The notes under the pieces: generated by a model
The model's database searches: none
What the model saw: the letters and a program-made list of their open reading frames with translations, nothing else
Told to the model about the DNA's origin: nothing
NCBI GenBank assembly: GCA_016206405.1
Contig: JACQRQ010000187.1
Location: 1-17,753, forward strand
DNA from: Elusimicrobiota bacterium
Lineage (GTDB): Bacteria; Elusimicrobiota; Elusimicrobia; O2-12-FULL-59-9
DNA: 17,753 nucleotides
Direction: 5' to 3'
Shown here: piece after piece, positions 1 through 7,086 of the stretch
Layout of the letters: every line of letters begins with the position of its first letter
Position numbering within the stretch: position 1 is the stretch's first letter
Position numbers and translations under genes: made by a program

Positions 1-968
1 AAAATGGGCCTTGCGCCGCAGGCCAGGGACGCGAAGCGGTCGCTGAACGCGGGCAGGAATCTTTTCGCGGAATCGAGCAGGTATTTTATTTCCGCGGCCT
101 GAGGCTTGAGATGGTCGGGCCCGCTGGCGGCGGGAATATCGGTGGGGCCGACGAAGGTTTTATGACCCATCGGAACCACGAAGATGTAGCGCTTGCGATC
201 CACGGCTTCCAGGAGCAGGCCGATGGGGGTCACGTTGCCCTCGTAAACCAAATGCGTTCCTTGCTGCAGCCGGAGCCGGATGTCCGTATTTGATTTTTTT
301 GCCACGTCGGCGGCCCAGGGCCCGGCCGCGTTGACCACAAGGCGCGCGGAAATCGGCTGCGCCTCTTTTTGATCCGCGCGGCGGATCAGCGCCCCCGTCA
401 TCCGGTTTTTTCCGGGGCCGCTCCAAAGCGGCTCTATGAATTCAGCGTGAAAATGCGCCGTGGCGCCTCGGCGCACGGCGCTGTCGATGTTCTGCGTGAC
501 GAGCCGGACCGGGTCCACCAGCCACTCATCGAAGCAGAGGCCGCCCTTTAAGCCTTCCGCCTTGAGCTGCGGCGCCGTCCGGAGGACCTCTTCGCGGCTC
601 AAGCGCAGGTGCGGCTTGGCGCCCTTCATTTTCTGGAAAGGTTCGTAGGCTTCCAGCACCGTCTCGGCGTTTTCGATGCCGTGGGCGTGCCCGCTGTAAA
701 TGGGCCAGAGGATCGGCAGGCGCTTTAACAGCGGCCGGGCGATGCGCAGGATGTGGCCGGAGTCCCAACTGGAGGTGTGGGTCTCAAAGCGGTCGTAGAG
801 GAGGTAGCGGAGCCCGCCGTGGATGAGATGGGTGGAGTTGGCCGTCGTGCCCCGCCCCGGCTCGCCCTTCTCGATGAGCGCCGCCCTGAGGCCGCGCAGG
901 GCGCAGTCCCTTAAAATGCCCGCGCCGGTGATGCCGCCGCCGATGACCAGGACGTCCAAGGGCTCCAT
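1..968 (-). CDS. glpD: Glycerol-3-phosphate dehydrogenase, FAD-dependent (3' end outside window)
   Basis: Oxidises sn-glycerol 3-phosphate to dihydroxyacetone phosphate and passes electrons to the quinone pool (known for the GlpD/GlpA family). About 322 residues are visible. They begin MEPLDVLVIGGGITGAGILR, a classic FAD-binding GxGxxG Rossmann start at residues 8-15. Then come the family motif STHLIHGGLRYLL near residues 46-58 and VNAAGPWAADVA near residue 210. The frame runs open to base 1, so the C-terminal part lies outside. The ATG at 968 puts the FAD fold at the N-terminus as expected. No Shine-Dalgarno is seen, but a TATACT box ends 8 nt before the ATG. I cannot separate GlpD from the GlpA subunit type without the C-terminus. 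Confidence 0.88.
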   Translation of the reverse strand, partial: MEPLDVLVIGGGITGAGILRDCALRGLRAALIEKGEPGRGTTANSTHLIHGGLRYLLYDRFETHTSSWDSGHILRIARPLLKRLPILWPIYSGHAHGIENAETVLEAYEPFQKMKGAKPHLRLSREEVLRTAPQLKAEGLKGGLCFDEWLVDPVRLVTQNIDSAVRRGATAHFHAEFIEPLWSGPGKNRMTGALIRRADQKEAQPISARLVVNAAGPWAADVAKKSNTDIRLRLQQGTHLVYEGNVTPIGLLLEAVDRKRYIFVVPMGHKTFVGPTDIPAASGPDHLKPQAAEIKYLLDSAKRFLPAFSDRFASLACGARPI

Positions 969-976
969 TTCGGGAA

Positions 977-992
977 AGTATACCAAAGTATA
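977..992 (-). promoter_or_regulatory. Putative -10 boxes for glpD, close to the start codon
   Basis: Read on the minus strand, TATACT occurs at 992-987 and again at 982-977. The nearer box ends 8 nt before the ATG at 968. No good -35 hexamer is seen at the usual spacing. If the nearer box is used, the transcript would start within a few bases of the start codon. Confidence 0.4.
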
Positions 993-1051
993 AGATTGAG
1001 GTTGAAAGGCCGAGGGAGGATGATGCTTGAATGCCGAAACCGGCGGTTTTT

Positions 1052-2197
1052 CTAAGGCGTTGACGCGGCGGCAGGATGGGGCGCGGCGGCCGGGTCTTTC
1101 CAAACCGGCAGCGTGAAAAAGAAGCGCGATCCCTTTCCGGGTTCGCTCTCCAATTGAAGCCGGGAGCCGTGGTTCTCCAGAATTTCGCGGCTCACCTTCA
1201 GGCCGATGCCATAGCCCTTGGCCGCCATTTGGCCGGCTTCGGAGCGAAAAAAGCCGGAGGTCACCGAGGCGTGATCCTCTTTGGGAATTCCGATGCCGGT
1301 GTCGGCGACGGCGATCAGGACGGAATCCGGGGCGCCGCTCATTGGGCGGATTTCCAGCGTCACGCATCCACCCGGAGGCGTGTACTTGACGGCGTTTCCA
1401 ACCAGATTGCTCATGACCAAAGCCAGAGCGTCGGGGTCGGCCTGAATCGGGACGATTTCGGCCGGGACATCCAGCCGCGCTTGGATTTTCTTTTCCTCCA
1501 TCAAAGGTTGAAGCAATTGCAGGGTTTCCTCCACCAGCGTCCGGATGGCGGTGGGCCTTAGCTTGAGATCAAACCGGCCGGATTCGAGGCGGCTCAAATT
1601 GAGGAAATTGGAGACCGCCAAATGCAGGTGCTGGACCACGCTTTCCAGAGCGGCGTAACATCGCGCCCGGTTCGCCGGGATATCCCCCTTTTCTCCCTCT
1701 TTAAGCAGAAGGGCGGCGAGCGTGAGCGTGTTGAGCGCGTTTCCGAACTCGTGGCTGACTACCGACAACATGCTGGATTTCAGATTTGATATTTCAACCT
1801 TCAAGCGGTAAGCGTTCTTGAGCCGCGCCAATAAAATGGATACCGTCAAAAAAAATCCAAGGCGGACGACGGCGTTCCAATAGGGGATGGCGGCGTTGGA
1901 GTAGACGCGCCCTCCCAGAAGGTCGGCCGCCAGCCAGCCGGCCGCGGCCAAAAAAGAAAGCGGCATGGCCCAGCGCTCGTCGCCCTGCCACACGGCGAAT
2001 GCTATTGGGAGAAGATAAAAAATTGAAAAGCTGATCTCCGCCCCGGTGAGATGGTCGAAGGCCCATACCGCCGCCATCAAGACGAGGCTCAAGAGCAGGG
2101 TGGCCGGCTGCCGCCGGCGGGCGTTCAGGAGGGGCTCGCGGTTCATTGCCGCGTCAGCGCCCGGCCATGCTCTCGGATTGCCTTCAAGCTCGAGCAT
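1052..2197 (-). CDS. Membrane sensor histidine kinase (orphan)
   Basis: 381 residues. The N-terminal part (about 32-125) holds several hydrophobic segments, including FSIFYLLPIAFAVW. This resembles the unnamed membrane sensor region seen in various bacterial kinases and GGDEF proteins. A short coiled linker (126-145) leads to the H-box SVVSHEFGNAL with the phospho-acceptor His149. The ATPase domain has an N-box (SNLVGNAVKY, Asn268), G1 (DTGIGI, 299-304) and G2 (GYGIGL, 328-333). The H-box is unusual: the common R-T-P after HE[FL] is replaced by G-N-A. The lid between G1 and G2 is short. No response regulator lies beside it, so signal and partner are unknown. The start at 2197 is chosen because TAAAAT ends 6 nt upstream; an ATG at 2146 is an alternative. 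Confidence 0.87.
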   Translation of the reverse strand: MLELEGNPRAWPGADAAMNREPLLNARRRQPATLLLSLVLMAAVWAFDHLTGAEISFSIFYLLPIAFAVWQGDERWAMPLSFLAAAGWLAADLLGGRVYSNAAIPYWNAVVRLGFFLTVSILLARLKNAYRLKVEISNLKSSMLSVVSHEFGNALNTLTLAALLLKEGEKGDIPANRARCYAALESVVQHLHLAVSNFLNLSRLESGRFDLKLRPTAIRTLVEETLQLLQPLMEEKKIQARLDVPAEIVPIQADPDALALVMSNLVGNAVKYTPPGGCVTLEIRPMSGAPDSVLIAVADTGIGIPKEDHASVTSGFFRSEAGQMAAKGYGIGLKVSREILENHGSRLQLESEPGKGSRFFFTLPVWKDPAAAPHPAAASTP

Positions 2198-2203
2198 AAC
2201 CCC

Positions 2204-2209
2204 ATTTTA
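2204..2209 (-). promoter_or_regulatory. Putative -10 box for the histidine kinase
   Basis: TAAAAT on the minus strand ends exactly 6 nt before the ATG at 2197, with GGGGTT between. The same spacing is seen before resB. No clear -35 and no typical Shine-Dalgarno are seen, consistent with a leaderless transcript. This is inferred from sequence only. Confidence 0.42.
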
Positions 2210-2270
2210 ACTTAATTTACGCCGCGCGTCTCTTAGACAGCCGCTTCGCCCGGCGCTTCGCGGCGCCCAT

Positions 2271-2286
2271 TAAAATGTTGTATTTT
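2271..2286 (+). promoter_or_regulatory. Putative -10 region for the PBP1A gene
   Basis: TAAAAT at 2271-2276 and TATTTT at 2281-2286 lie in the 95-bp divergent gap between the kinase and the PBP gene. TATTTT ends 6 nt before the ATG at 2293. An upstream in-frame ATG at 2275 overlaps the first box, which argues for 2293 as the real start. No -35 or Shine-Dalgarno is evident. Confidence 0.35.
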
Positions 2287-2292
2287 AAAACC

Positions 2293-4500
2293 ATGCTGCG
2301 CTGGATAGACAAGCACAGAAAGCCGTTCTATGCCCTGCTTTTCCTGGCCGCCGCCTTCGCGTTGGCGGGGGCCTTCGTGCTCAAGAAACTGGTGGCGGGG
2401 CTTCCGAGCGTGGACATTTTGGAGGATTACACCCCCTCCCTGACGACCCGCGTCTACGACCGTTACGACCAGGAAATTTACAAGTTTTCCGCGGAGGAAA
2501 ACCGGACGCTCCTGATTCTGCGCAAAATCCCGGTGGACCTCCAAAACGCCGTGATCGCGGTGGAGGACCATAAATTTTTCGAGCACTGGGGCATTTCCCT
2601 GCGCGGCATCCTGCGCGCTTTTTTGAGGAATATTTTCGCCCTGCGCCGGGCCCAGGGCGCCTCCACCATCACCCAGCAGCTCTCGCGCAATATTTTCCTC
2701 AGCGCCAAAAAGACGTATGCGCGCAAGATTCGCGAGATACTTTTGGCCCTGCAGATCGAGCGCAACTTCAGCAAGCCGGAAATCCTGCAGCTTTATTTGA
2801 ACCAAGTGTACTTCGGCCGCGGGGCTTACGGCGTCCAGGCCGCGGGCCGCATTTTTTTCAACAAGGACATTTCGCAGTTGAGCCTGAGCGATTGCGCCGT
2901 GCTCGCCGGCCTCATTCAACTCCCGGCGCGCTACGACCCCTTCCGCCATCCGGACCTCGCCGCGCGGCGGCGCAACGTGGTGCTGGCGCGGATGCGGCAG
3001 ATGCGCTACATCACCGACGAGGAGGAGAAGGCGGCGACGGAGGAGAAGCTCGCCGCCGGCCAGCCGGGCTCGGCGGCCGGCTACGGCCCGTATTTTTTTG
3101 AGTATCTGCGCCAGGAGTTGGAGCCCAAATACGGCGTTCACGCCTTTTGGAAGGGGGGGCTTAGAATCCACACCACCATGGATTCCGGGTTCCAGCAATA
3201 CGCCGAGCAGGTGATGGAAAAGCACCTGGCCGCCTTCGACGTCAAGGCGGCGCAGACCTCCACCGCGGCCTACACGGTCCAGGCCGCGTTCGTCTTGATG
3301 GACACGCGTTCGGGGGCGATCCGGGCCATGGTCGGCGGGCGGGACTTCAAGACCTCGCAGTTTAACCGGGCGGTCCAGGCGCGCCGGCCTCCGGGCTCCA
3401 CCTTCAAGCCATTTTTATGGGCCGCGGCGTTCATGAACGGCATGACGCCGGCCACCGTGGTTGACGACGCTCCCCGCGCGTATTACTCCGATGGCCGGGA
3501 CTGGTGGCTTCTGGAAAACGCCACCGATCAAACCACCATCAACGTGGCGACGCAGGCCTTCGCCGACACCAAATTCGAGGTGTGGGTGCCGAAAAATTTC
3601 GACGACAAGTTTTTGGGCCCGGTCACCTTGCGGCGCGCGCTGGAGCTCTCGCGCAACATGGTGGCGGTGCGGCTCATCGAGCAGGTCGGGCCGCCGCACG
3701 TGGTGGAGATCGCCCACAAGCTCGGCATTGACAGCGAGCTCTACCCCAGCCTCTCGCTGAGCCTGGGCGCTTCCGTGGTTTCTCCCTTGGAGATGGCCGG
3801 CGCCTTTTCCACCTTGGCCAACGGCGGCATCCGGGTCAAGCACAATTTCATCGCCAAGGTCGTGGACGCCGACGGCAAGGTATTGGAGAGCAACGCGCCG
3901 TGGGAGGTGGAGGCCATCGACCCCAAGGTCGCGTATGTGCTGGTCAATTTGATGAAGGGCGTGGTCGAGCATGGGACCGGCCGCTACGCCCACCGCTTAA
4001 ACCGCTCGATCGCCGGCAAGACCGGCACCACGCAGGATAATCGCGATCTGTGGTTTGTGGGATTTTCTCCGGACGTGGTGGCGGCGGCGTGGATGGGCTA
4101 CGACGATTTCAGCTCTCTTGGCGGAAAGGGAGTGACCGGCGGCACGACCGTCCTCCCGTGGTGGACGGAAATCATGGAAAAGGTTTTGGAGGGATATCCC
4201 AACCGGGATTTCACCGTGCCGGAGGGAATCCGGTTCGTGAAGATCGACAAGGTCACCGGCAAGCTGGCCTTGCCCATCTGCCCAAGGGAAAACCAGATTC
4301 TGGAGGCCTTTCTTCCGGGCACTCAGCCGGCGGATTTTTGCAATCCCGGCGATTACGCGGATTTGCAGAAGCAGTCCGAGGCGCGGCGCCTGGATGAGGC
4401 TCAAAAGAAGGAGCACCAGCGGCTGCCGGTGCCCGAGGGCATCACGGAGTCGGCCCCTCCTCCCGCGCAGGAGCCCGCGCCGCTCGACGAGGAGAATTGA
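2293..4500 (+). CDS. mrcA: Class A penicillin-binding protein 1A (transglycosylase/transpeptidase)
   Basis: A bifunctional murein synthase that polymerises lipid II and cross-links stem peptides in the periplasm. It has 735 residues from the ATG at 2293. An N-terminal cytoplasmic stub and one membrane anchor (about 12-35) come first. The GT51 transglycosylase domain has AVEDHKFFEHWG with catalytic Glu91, then QGASTITQQL and KPEILQLYLNQVYFG. The transpeptidase domain has all three penicillin-binding motifs: STFK (Ser369), SRN (Ser453) and KTGT (Lys576). Between the first two motifs is a tryptophan-rich stretch (RDWWLLEN). The C-terminal tail is Pro/Glu-rich and probably disordered. It is divergent from the kinase and convergent with alr, which makes D-alanine for the same wall. 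A start at 2275 would add six residues. Confidence 0.95.
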   Translation: MLRWIDKHRKPFYALLFLAAAFALAGAFVLKKLVAGLPSVDILEDYTPSLTTRVYDRYDQEIYKFSAEENRTLLILRKIPVDLQNAVIAVEDHKFFEHWGISLRGILRAFLRNIFALRRAQGASTITQQLSRNIFLSAKKTYARKIREILLALQIERNFSKPEILQLYLNQVYFGRGAYGVQAAGRIFFNKDISQLSLSDCAVLAGLIQLPARYDPFRHPDLAARRRNVVLARMRQMRYITDEEEKAATEEKLAAGQPGSAAGYGPYFFEYLRQELEPKYGVHAFWKGGLRIHTTMDSGFQQYAEQVMEKHLAAFDVKAAQTSTAAYTVQAAFVLMDTRSGAIRAMVGGRDFKTSQFNRAVQARRPPGSTFKPFLWAAAFMNGMTPATVVDDAPRAYYSDGRDWWLLENATDQTTINVATQAFADTKFEVWVPKNFDDKFLGPVTLRRALELSRNMVAVRLIEQVGPPHVVEIAHKLGIDSELYPSLSLSLGASVVSPLEMAGAFSTLANGGIRVKHNFIAKVVDADGKVLESNAPWEVEAIDPKVAYVLVNLMKGVVEHGTGRYAHRLNRSIAGKTGTTQDNRDLWFVGFSPDVVAAAWMGYDDFSSLGGKGVTGGTTVLPWWTEIMEKVLEGYPNRDFTVPEGIRFVKIDKVTGKLALPICPRENQILEAFLPGTQPADFCNPGDYADLQKQSEARRLDEAQKKEHQRLPVPEGITESAPPPAQEPAPLDEEN

Positions 4501-4504
4501 CGGG

Positions 4505-5560
4505 CTAACGGACGTGGAGGCGGGGAATTTTGGGGTTGGCGGCGGTGCGGCGGATAGGCAGGGAGACGGCGTCGCCAAGCCGCGCGGAGGGCACGGCCGT
4601 CACGTCGATGAGCACGTGCGCGATGCCGCAGCGCCCGACAAACGGCGCCTGGTGGCCGCGCAGAATGCCCCAATACTCAAAGCCGCTGCCCAGGCGTATG
4701 AAGCGCTCCGCCGGCTCCATGGTCAAGCCGTCGGCGTAGCCCACGGGCAAAGTGGCCACGCGCATGCGCCGGGGGGCCAGATATTCGCTGCCGTAGCCCA
4801 CAGTTTTTCCTTTCGCCACGTCCTTGATGGAAATGATGCGGGCAAAAAACTGCCACGGATTTTGCAGCGGAAGGCTCCGCGAGCACGGGTTGATGCCGTA
4901 AAGAAGGTTGCCGATTCGCACCTGGTCCATCTGGGAATGGGGAAAATCGATCAAAAGCGAGCTGTTGGCCCCGTGGCAGAGCAGATGCGGGCGGGATTTT
5001 TTCAGCGAGCTTTCCAGCCGGCTGAACAGCCGGATTTTGCGCTCGGCGTCCATGGGATTTTTTCCGGGCACGTAATCCAAATGGGTCGAGAGGGATGCCA
5101 GCCGTATGTTGCTGAATTTTTTCAATTTTTCCACAAATTTTGGTAATTGCTTGAACGGGATGCCCCAGCGGCCGAGGCCGAAATCAACGTCGAGATTGAC
5201 GGGGACCGGTTTTTTGGCTTTTTTTGAAAGCGCCTCGCACAGCTCCCAGGAGTCTACCGTCGGCAGCAGGGCGTGGGCGACGACCTCCTCGGCTTGGGAA
5301 GGGAGGCAGGGCGCGAGCAAGGCCAGCGGGATTTTAACGCGGGCTTTTCTCAGCGGCAGGGCTTCCTCCAGCGTCAATACGCCCAGCGCTTGCGCGCCTT
5401 TTTCTTCCAGCAGCATGGCCACGGGAAGAGCCCCATGGCCGTAGGCGTCCGCCTTGACCACTCCCATGAGCTTCGTCCGGGGCTTGAGAATGCGGCGCAC
5501 GGATTGCAGGTTGTCGGCGATGGCGGAGAGGTTGATCTCTATCCACTTGAGATGATGCAT
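4505..5560 (-). CDS. alr: Alanine racemase, PLP-dependent
   Basis: Interconverts L- and D-alanine for the peptidoglycan stem peptide, in the cytoplasm. It has 351 residues from the ATG at 5560, close to the usual 360-380. The N-terminal PLP barrel contains GVVKADAYGHG with Schiff-base Lys36. Further family signatures are DFGLGRWG, STHLDY, CHGANSSLL and RIGNLLYG. The C-terminal beta domain carries VGYGSEYLAP with the catalytic Tyr and LPVGYADG. The usual VGR-x-C-M-D-Q segment reads VGRCGIAHV here, a mild divergence. The frame stays open 30 codons further upstream, but that extension crosses the putative promoter. The MHHLKWIEINLSAI start matches the family N-terminus. Confidence 0.94.
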   Translation of the reverse strand: MHHLKWIEINLSAIADNLQSVRRILKPRTKLMGVVKADAYGHGALPVAMLLEEKGAQALGVLTLEEALPLRKARVKIPLALLAPCLPSQAEEVVAHALLPTVDSWELCEALSKKAKKPVPVNLDVDFGLGRWGIPFKQLPKFVEKLKKFSNIRLASLSTHLDYVPGKNPMDAERKIRLFSRLESSLKKSRPHLLCHGANSSLLIDFPHSQMDQVRIGNLLYGINPCSRSLPLQNPWQFFARIISIKDVAKGKTVGYGSEYLAPRRMRVATLPVGYADGLTMEPAERFIRLGSGFEYWGILRGHQAPFVGRCGIAHVLIDVTAVPSARLGDAVSLPIRRTAANPKIPRLHVR

Positions 5561-5567
5561 CGCCTTG

Positions 5568-5573
5568 ATTTTA
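5568..5573 (-). promoter_or_regulatory. Putative -10 box for alr
   Basis: TAAAAT on the minus strand ends 7 nt before the alr ATG at 5560. The intervening CAAGGCG could offer only a very short ribosome contact. It lies back to back with the resB box in a 61-bp divergent region. No convincing -35 is seen. Confidence 0.42.
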
Positions 5574-5609
5574 GTAAAGAAAAGGGGGGGCGCCAAAGCG
5601 GCTTTATTG

Positions 5610-5615
5610 TAAAAT
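5610..5615 (+). promoter_or_regulatory. Putative -10 box for the resB-ccsA-hemA-hemC cluster
   Basis: TAAAAT preceded by TTG ends exactly 6 nt before the resB ATG at 5622, with GCGCTT between and no Shine-Dalgarno. The spacing predicts transcription starting at or next to the start codon. A long co-directional run of genes follows, so this could drive the whole cluster. Confidence 0.42.
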
Positions 5616-5621
5616 GCGCTT

Positions 5622-7046
5622 ATGAGCCTTTTGCGTTCGGTCCGCTTCAACGTCTATCTTTTTTGCGCCCTGGCGGCCGCCGCGGCGCTGGGCACGTTCC
5701 TACCGCAGCGGGGCTTGGCGCCGCAGCAGGTGGAGCGCTTTATTGCGGCCCATCCGTTGTGGGGACCGGCGCTTGATTTTTTCGGTTTTTTCCATTTATA
5801 CTCCACCGGCTGGTTTATGGGGCTTTTGGGCCTGATGGCCTTCGATATCGTCTTGTGCAAGCTCAAAAACGCTCCGCCCGATCCCGGGCTCGCCCCACTG
5901 CCGCCGGGAGAGGGGCCCGACAGCGCCGCCGACGCCGGCCCCGAAGCGCTGCTGGAAAGGCGCCTGCGCGCCGGCTTCTCGCTGCCGATGTCCCAGGCGT
6001 CCGCCTTGGCCCACGCCCGGGCCGTGCTGGAGAAAAAACGCTACCACATTCGCGCCTCGACGAGCGGCGCGGGCGCGGCTCTTACGGCTTCCAAGCACGG
6101 GCTGCAGCGCTGGGGCTCCTATGTGGCGCACGTGAGCCTGGTGGTCATTTTGCTCGGCGCCCTGTGCCGCGGGGTCTTCGGTTTCGAGGAAATTCTCCCG
6201 ATCGCCGAGGGAGAATCGGTGTCCCTGCGCCGCCGCCCGTGGGAGGTCATGGTGGATAAATTCGACATGGGCTATTATCCGGGCACGCTCACTCCCCGTT
6301 TTTTCGCTTCCAATGTCCGGGTTTTTGAGCGCGGCCGGAGCTTCGCCACTGGCGGTCCAAGCGCCGCGAGCTCTGTGCGCGGCCGGAAAATCGCCGAGTC
6401 CAGGATTCTGGTCAACGCGCCGCTGTCCTTGGGGCCGCTGGGGCTGGTGCGCCTTTATCAGGCTTCGTGGGGCGCCACCGGCATGTTCCGCTCCGTGACC
6501 GTGGAGACCGCGGCCGGAGAACTCGCGCTCTCGCCCAAACAAACTCTGCGGCTCGCGCAGGGCGGCGTTTCGGCGGAACTGTTTTATCCCGATTTCGCCG
6601 TCGCGGAGGGCAACCGGGCCGCCAACCGGTCCGTGGAGCTTCTCAATCCGGCCGTGCGCTTTAGTTGGCTTCGCGCGGACGGCGCCGTTTCCCGTTTTTG
6701 GCTGTTTGATCATTGGCCGCGGATATGCTTTTTTGAGGATGAGGGCGGGAGCCTGCATGAGGCCGAGCCGCCGTTCCGGCTGAAAGCGGTCGACCCGGTC
6801 CTTTTTTCCGGGCTTCAGGCGGCCTACGACCCCGGCTATTACGTCGTGGTCGCGGGCTGTTTGGGGCTTTTGGCCGGGCTCTCGGCCCTGTTTTATCTCC
6901 ACCGCCGCAAGCTGTGGATTTTGATGCGGCCCGATCCCGGCGGCGGCGGGGCGGTGTCGGTGGTCGTGGGAGGCTGGAGTTCCCGGGCGACGGACTTCCG
7001 CAGGGAATTCGACGATCTGGTCGCGGCCGTCAGGGCGGGGGGCTGA
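5622..7046 (+). CDS. resB: ResB/Ccs1-family cytochrome c biogenesis protein
   Basis: A membrane partner of CcsA in system II cytochrome c maturation, which delivers reduced heme to apocytochrome CxxCH sites outside the membrane (family knowledge). It has 474 residues with four predicted membrane segments: about 10-28, 60-80, 164-187 and 410-430. A large extracytoplasmic domain lies between the third and fourth. The third segment carries His170 (SYVAHVSLVVILLG), matching the conserved ResB membrane histidine. Residues about 237-254 (RGRSFATGGPSAASSVRG) are encoded by a copy of the 56-bp repeat and look like an inserted surface loop. It is followed after 40 bp by ccsA, the expected partner. Confidence 0.92.
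   Translation: MSLLRSVRFNVYLFCALAAAAALGTFLPQRGLAPQQVERFIAAHPLWGPALDFFGFFHLYSTGWFMGLLGLMAFDIVLCKLKNAPPDPGLAPLPPGEGPDSAADAGPEALLERRLRAGFSLPMSQASALAHARAVLEKKRYHIRASTSGAGAALTASKHGLQRWGSYVAHVSLVVILLGALCRGVFGFEEILPIAEGESVSLRRRPWEVMVDKFDMGYYPGTLTPRFFASNVRVFERGRSFATGGPSAASSVRGRKIAESRILVNAPLSLGPLGLVRLYQASWGATGMFRSVTVETAAGELALSPKQTLRLAQGGVSAELFYPDFAVAEGNRAANRSVELLNPAVRFSWLRADGAVSRFWLFDHWPRICFFEDEGGSLHEAEPPFRLKAVDPVLFSGLQAAYDPGYYVVVAGCLGLLAGLSALFYLHRRKLWILMRPDPGGGGAVSVVVGGWSSRATDFRREFDDLVAAVRAGG
6329..6384 (+). repeat. 56-bp palindromic repeat, copy 1 (inside resB)
   Basis: Begins and ends with the direct repeat GCGCGGCC. The interior has an imperfect palindrome with GAGCT near the left and AGCTC near the right. 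This copy differs from the consensus at two sites (AAGCGCC instead of AAGTGCC, CTGTGC instead of CTGCGC). It is read in a different frame from the copies in the isomerase genes and stays open. Confidence 0.85.
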
Positions 7047-7070
7047 GCCGCCGGGATTTCAGCGGGGGCG

Positions 7071-7078
7071 AGGAGGAG
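7071..7078 (+). promoter_or_regulatory. Shine-Dalgarno site for ccsA
   Basis: AGGAGGAG ends 8 nt before the ATG at 7087, ideal spacing. It shows that this organism uses Shine-Dalgarno initiation for internal genes, in contrast to the lead genes. Confidence 0.75.
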
Positions 7079-7086
7079 ATTGGAGC

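Noticed and set aside
1035..1052. Small palindrome AAACCGGCGGTTTTTC next to the end of the kinase gene, a possible terminator.
   Set aside because: The stem is about 5 bp with a 3-nt loop, and the T run is on the strand opposite to the flanking genes.
2233..3225. Long minus-strand open frame opposite the PBP1A gene (330 codons).
   Set aside because: It is a shadow of a clearly conserved gene in GC-rich sequence and has no recognisable domain.
3370..3397. A stretch in the PBP1A gene (GGCGGTCCAGGCGCGCCG) resembling part of the 56-bp repeat.
   Set aside because: Similarity covers under 20 bases, the ends are absent, and the codons encode the conserved segment before STFK, so it is coincidental.
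4490..4515. Search for a terminator between the convergent PBP1A and alr genes.
   Set aside because: Only 4 bp separate the stops and no stable hairpin with a T run is visible.
5796..6902. Long minus-strand open frame opposite resB (368 codons).
   Set aside because: It is Gln/Gly/Arg-rich without domains and antisense to a recognised ResB protein.
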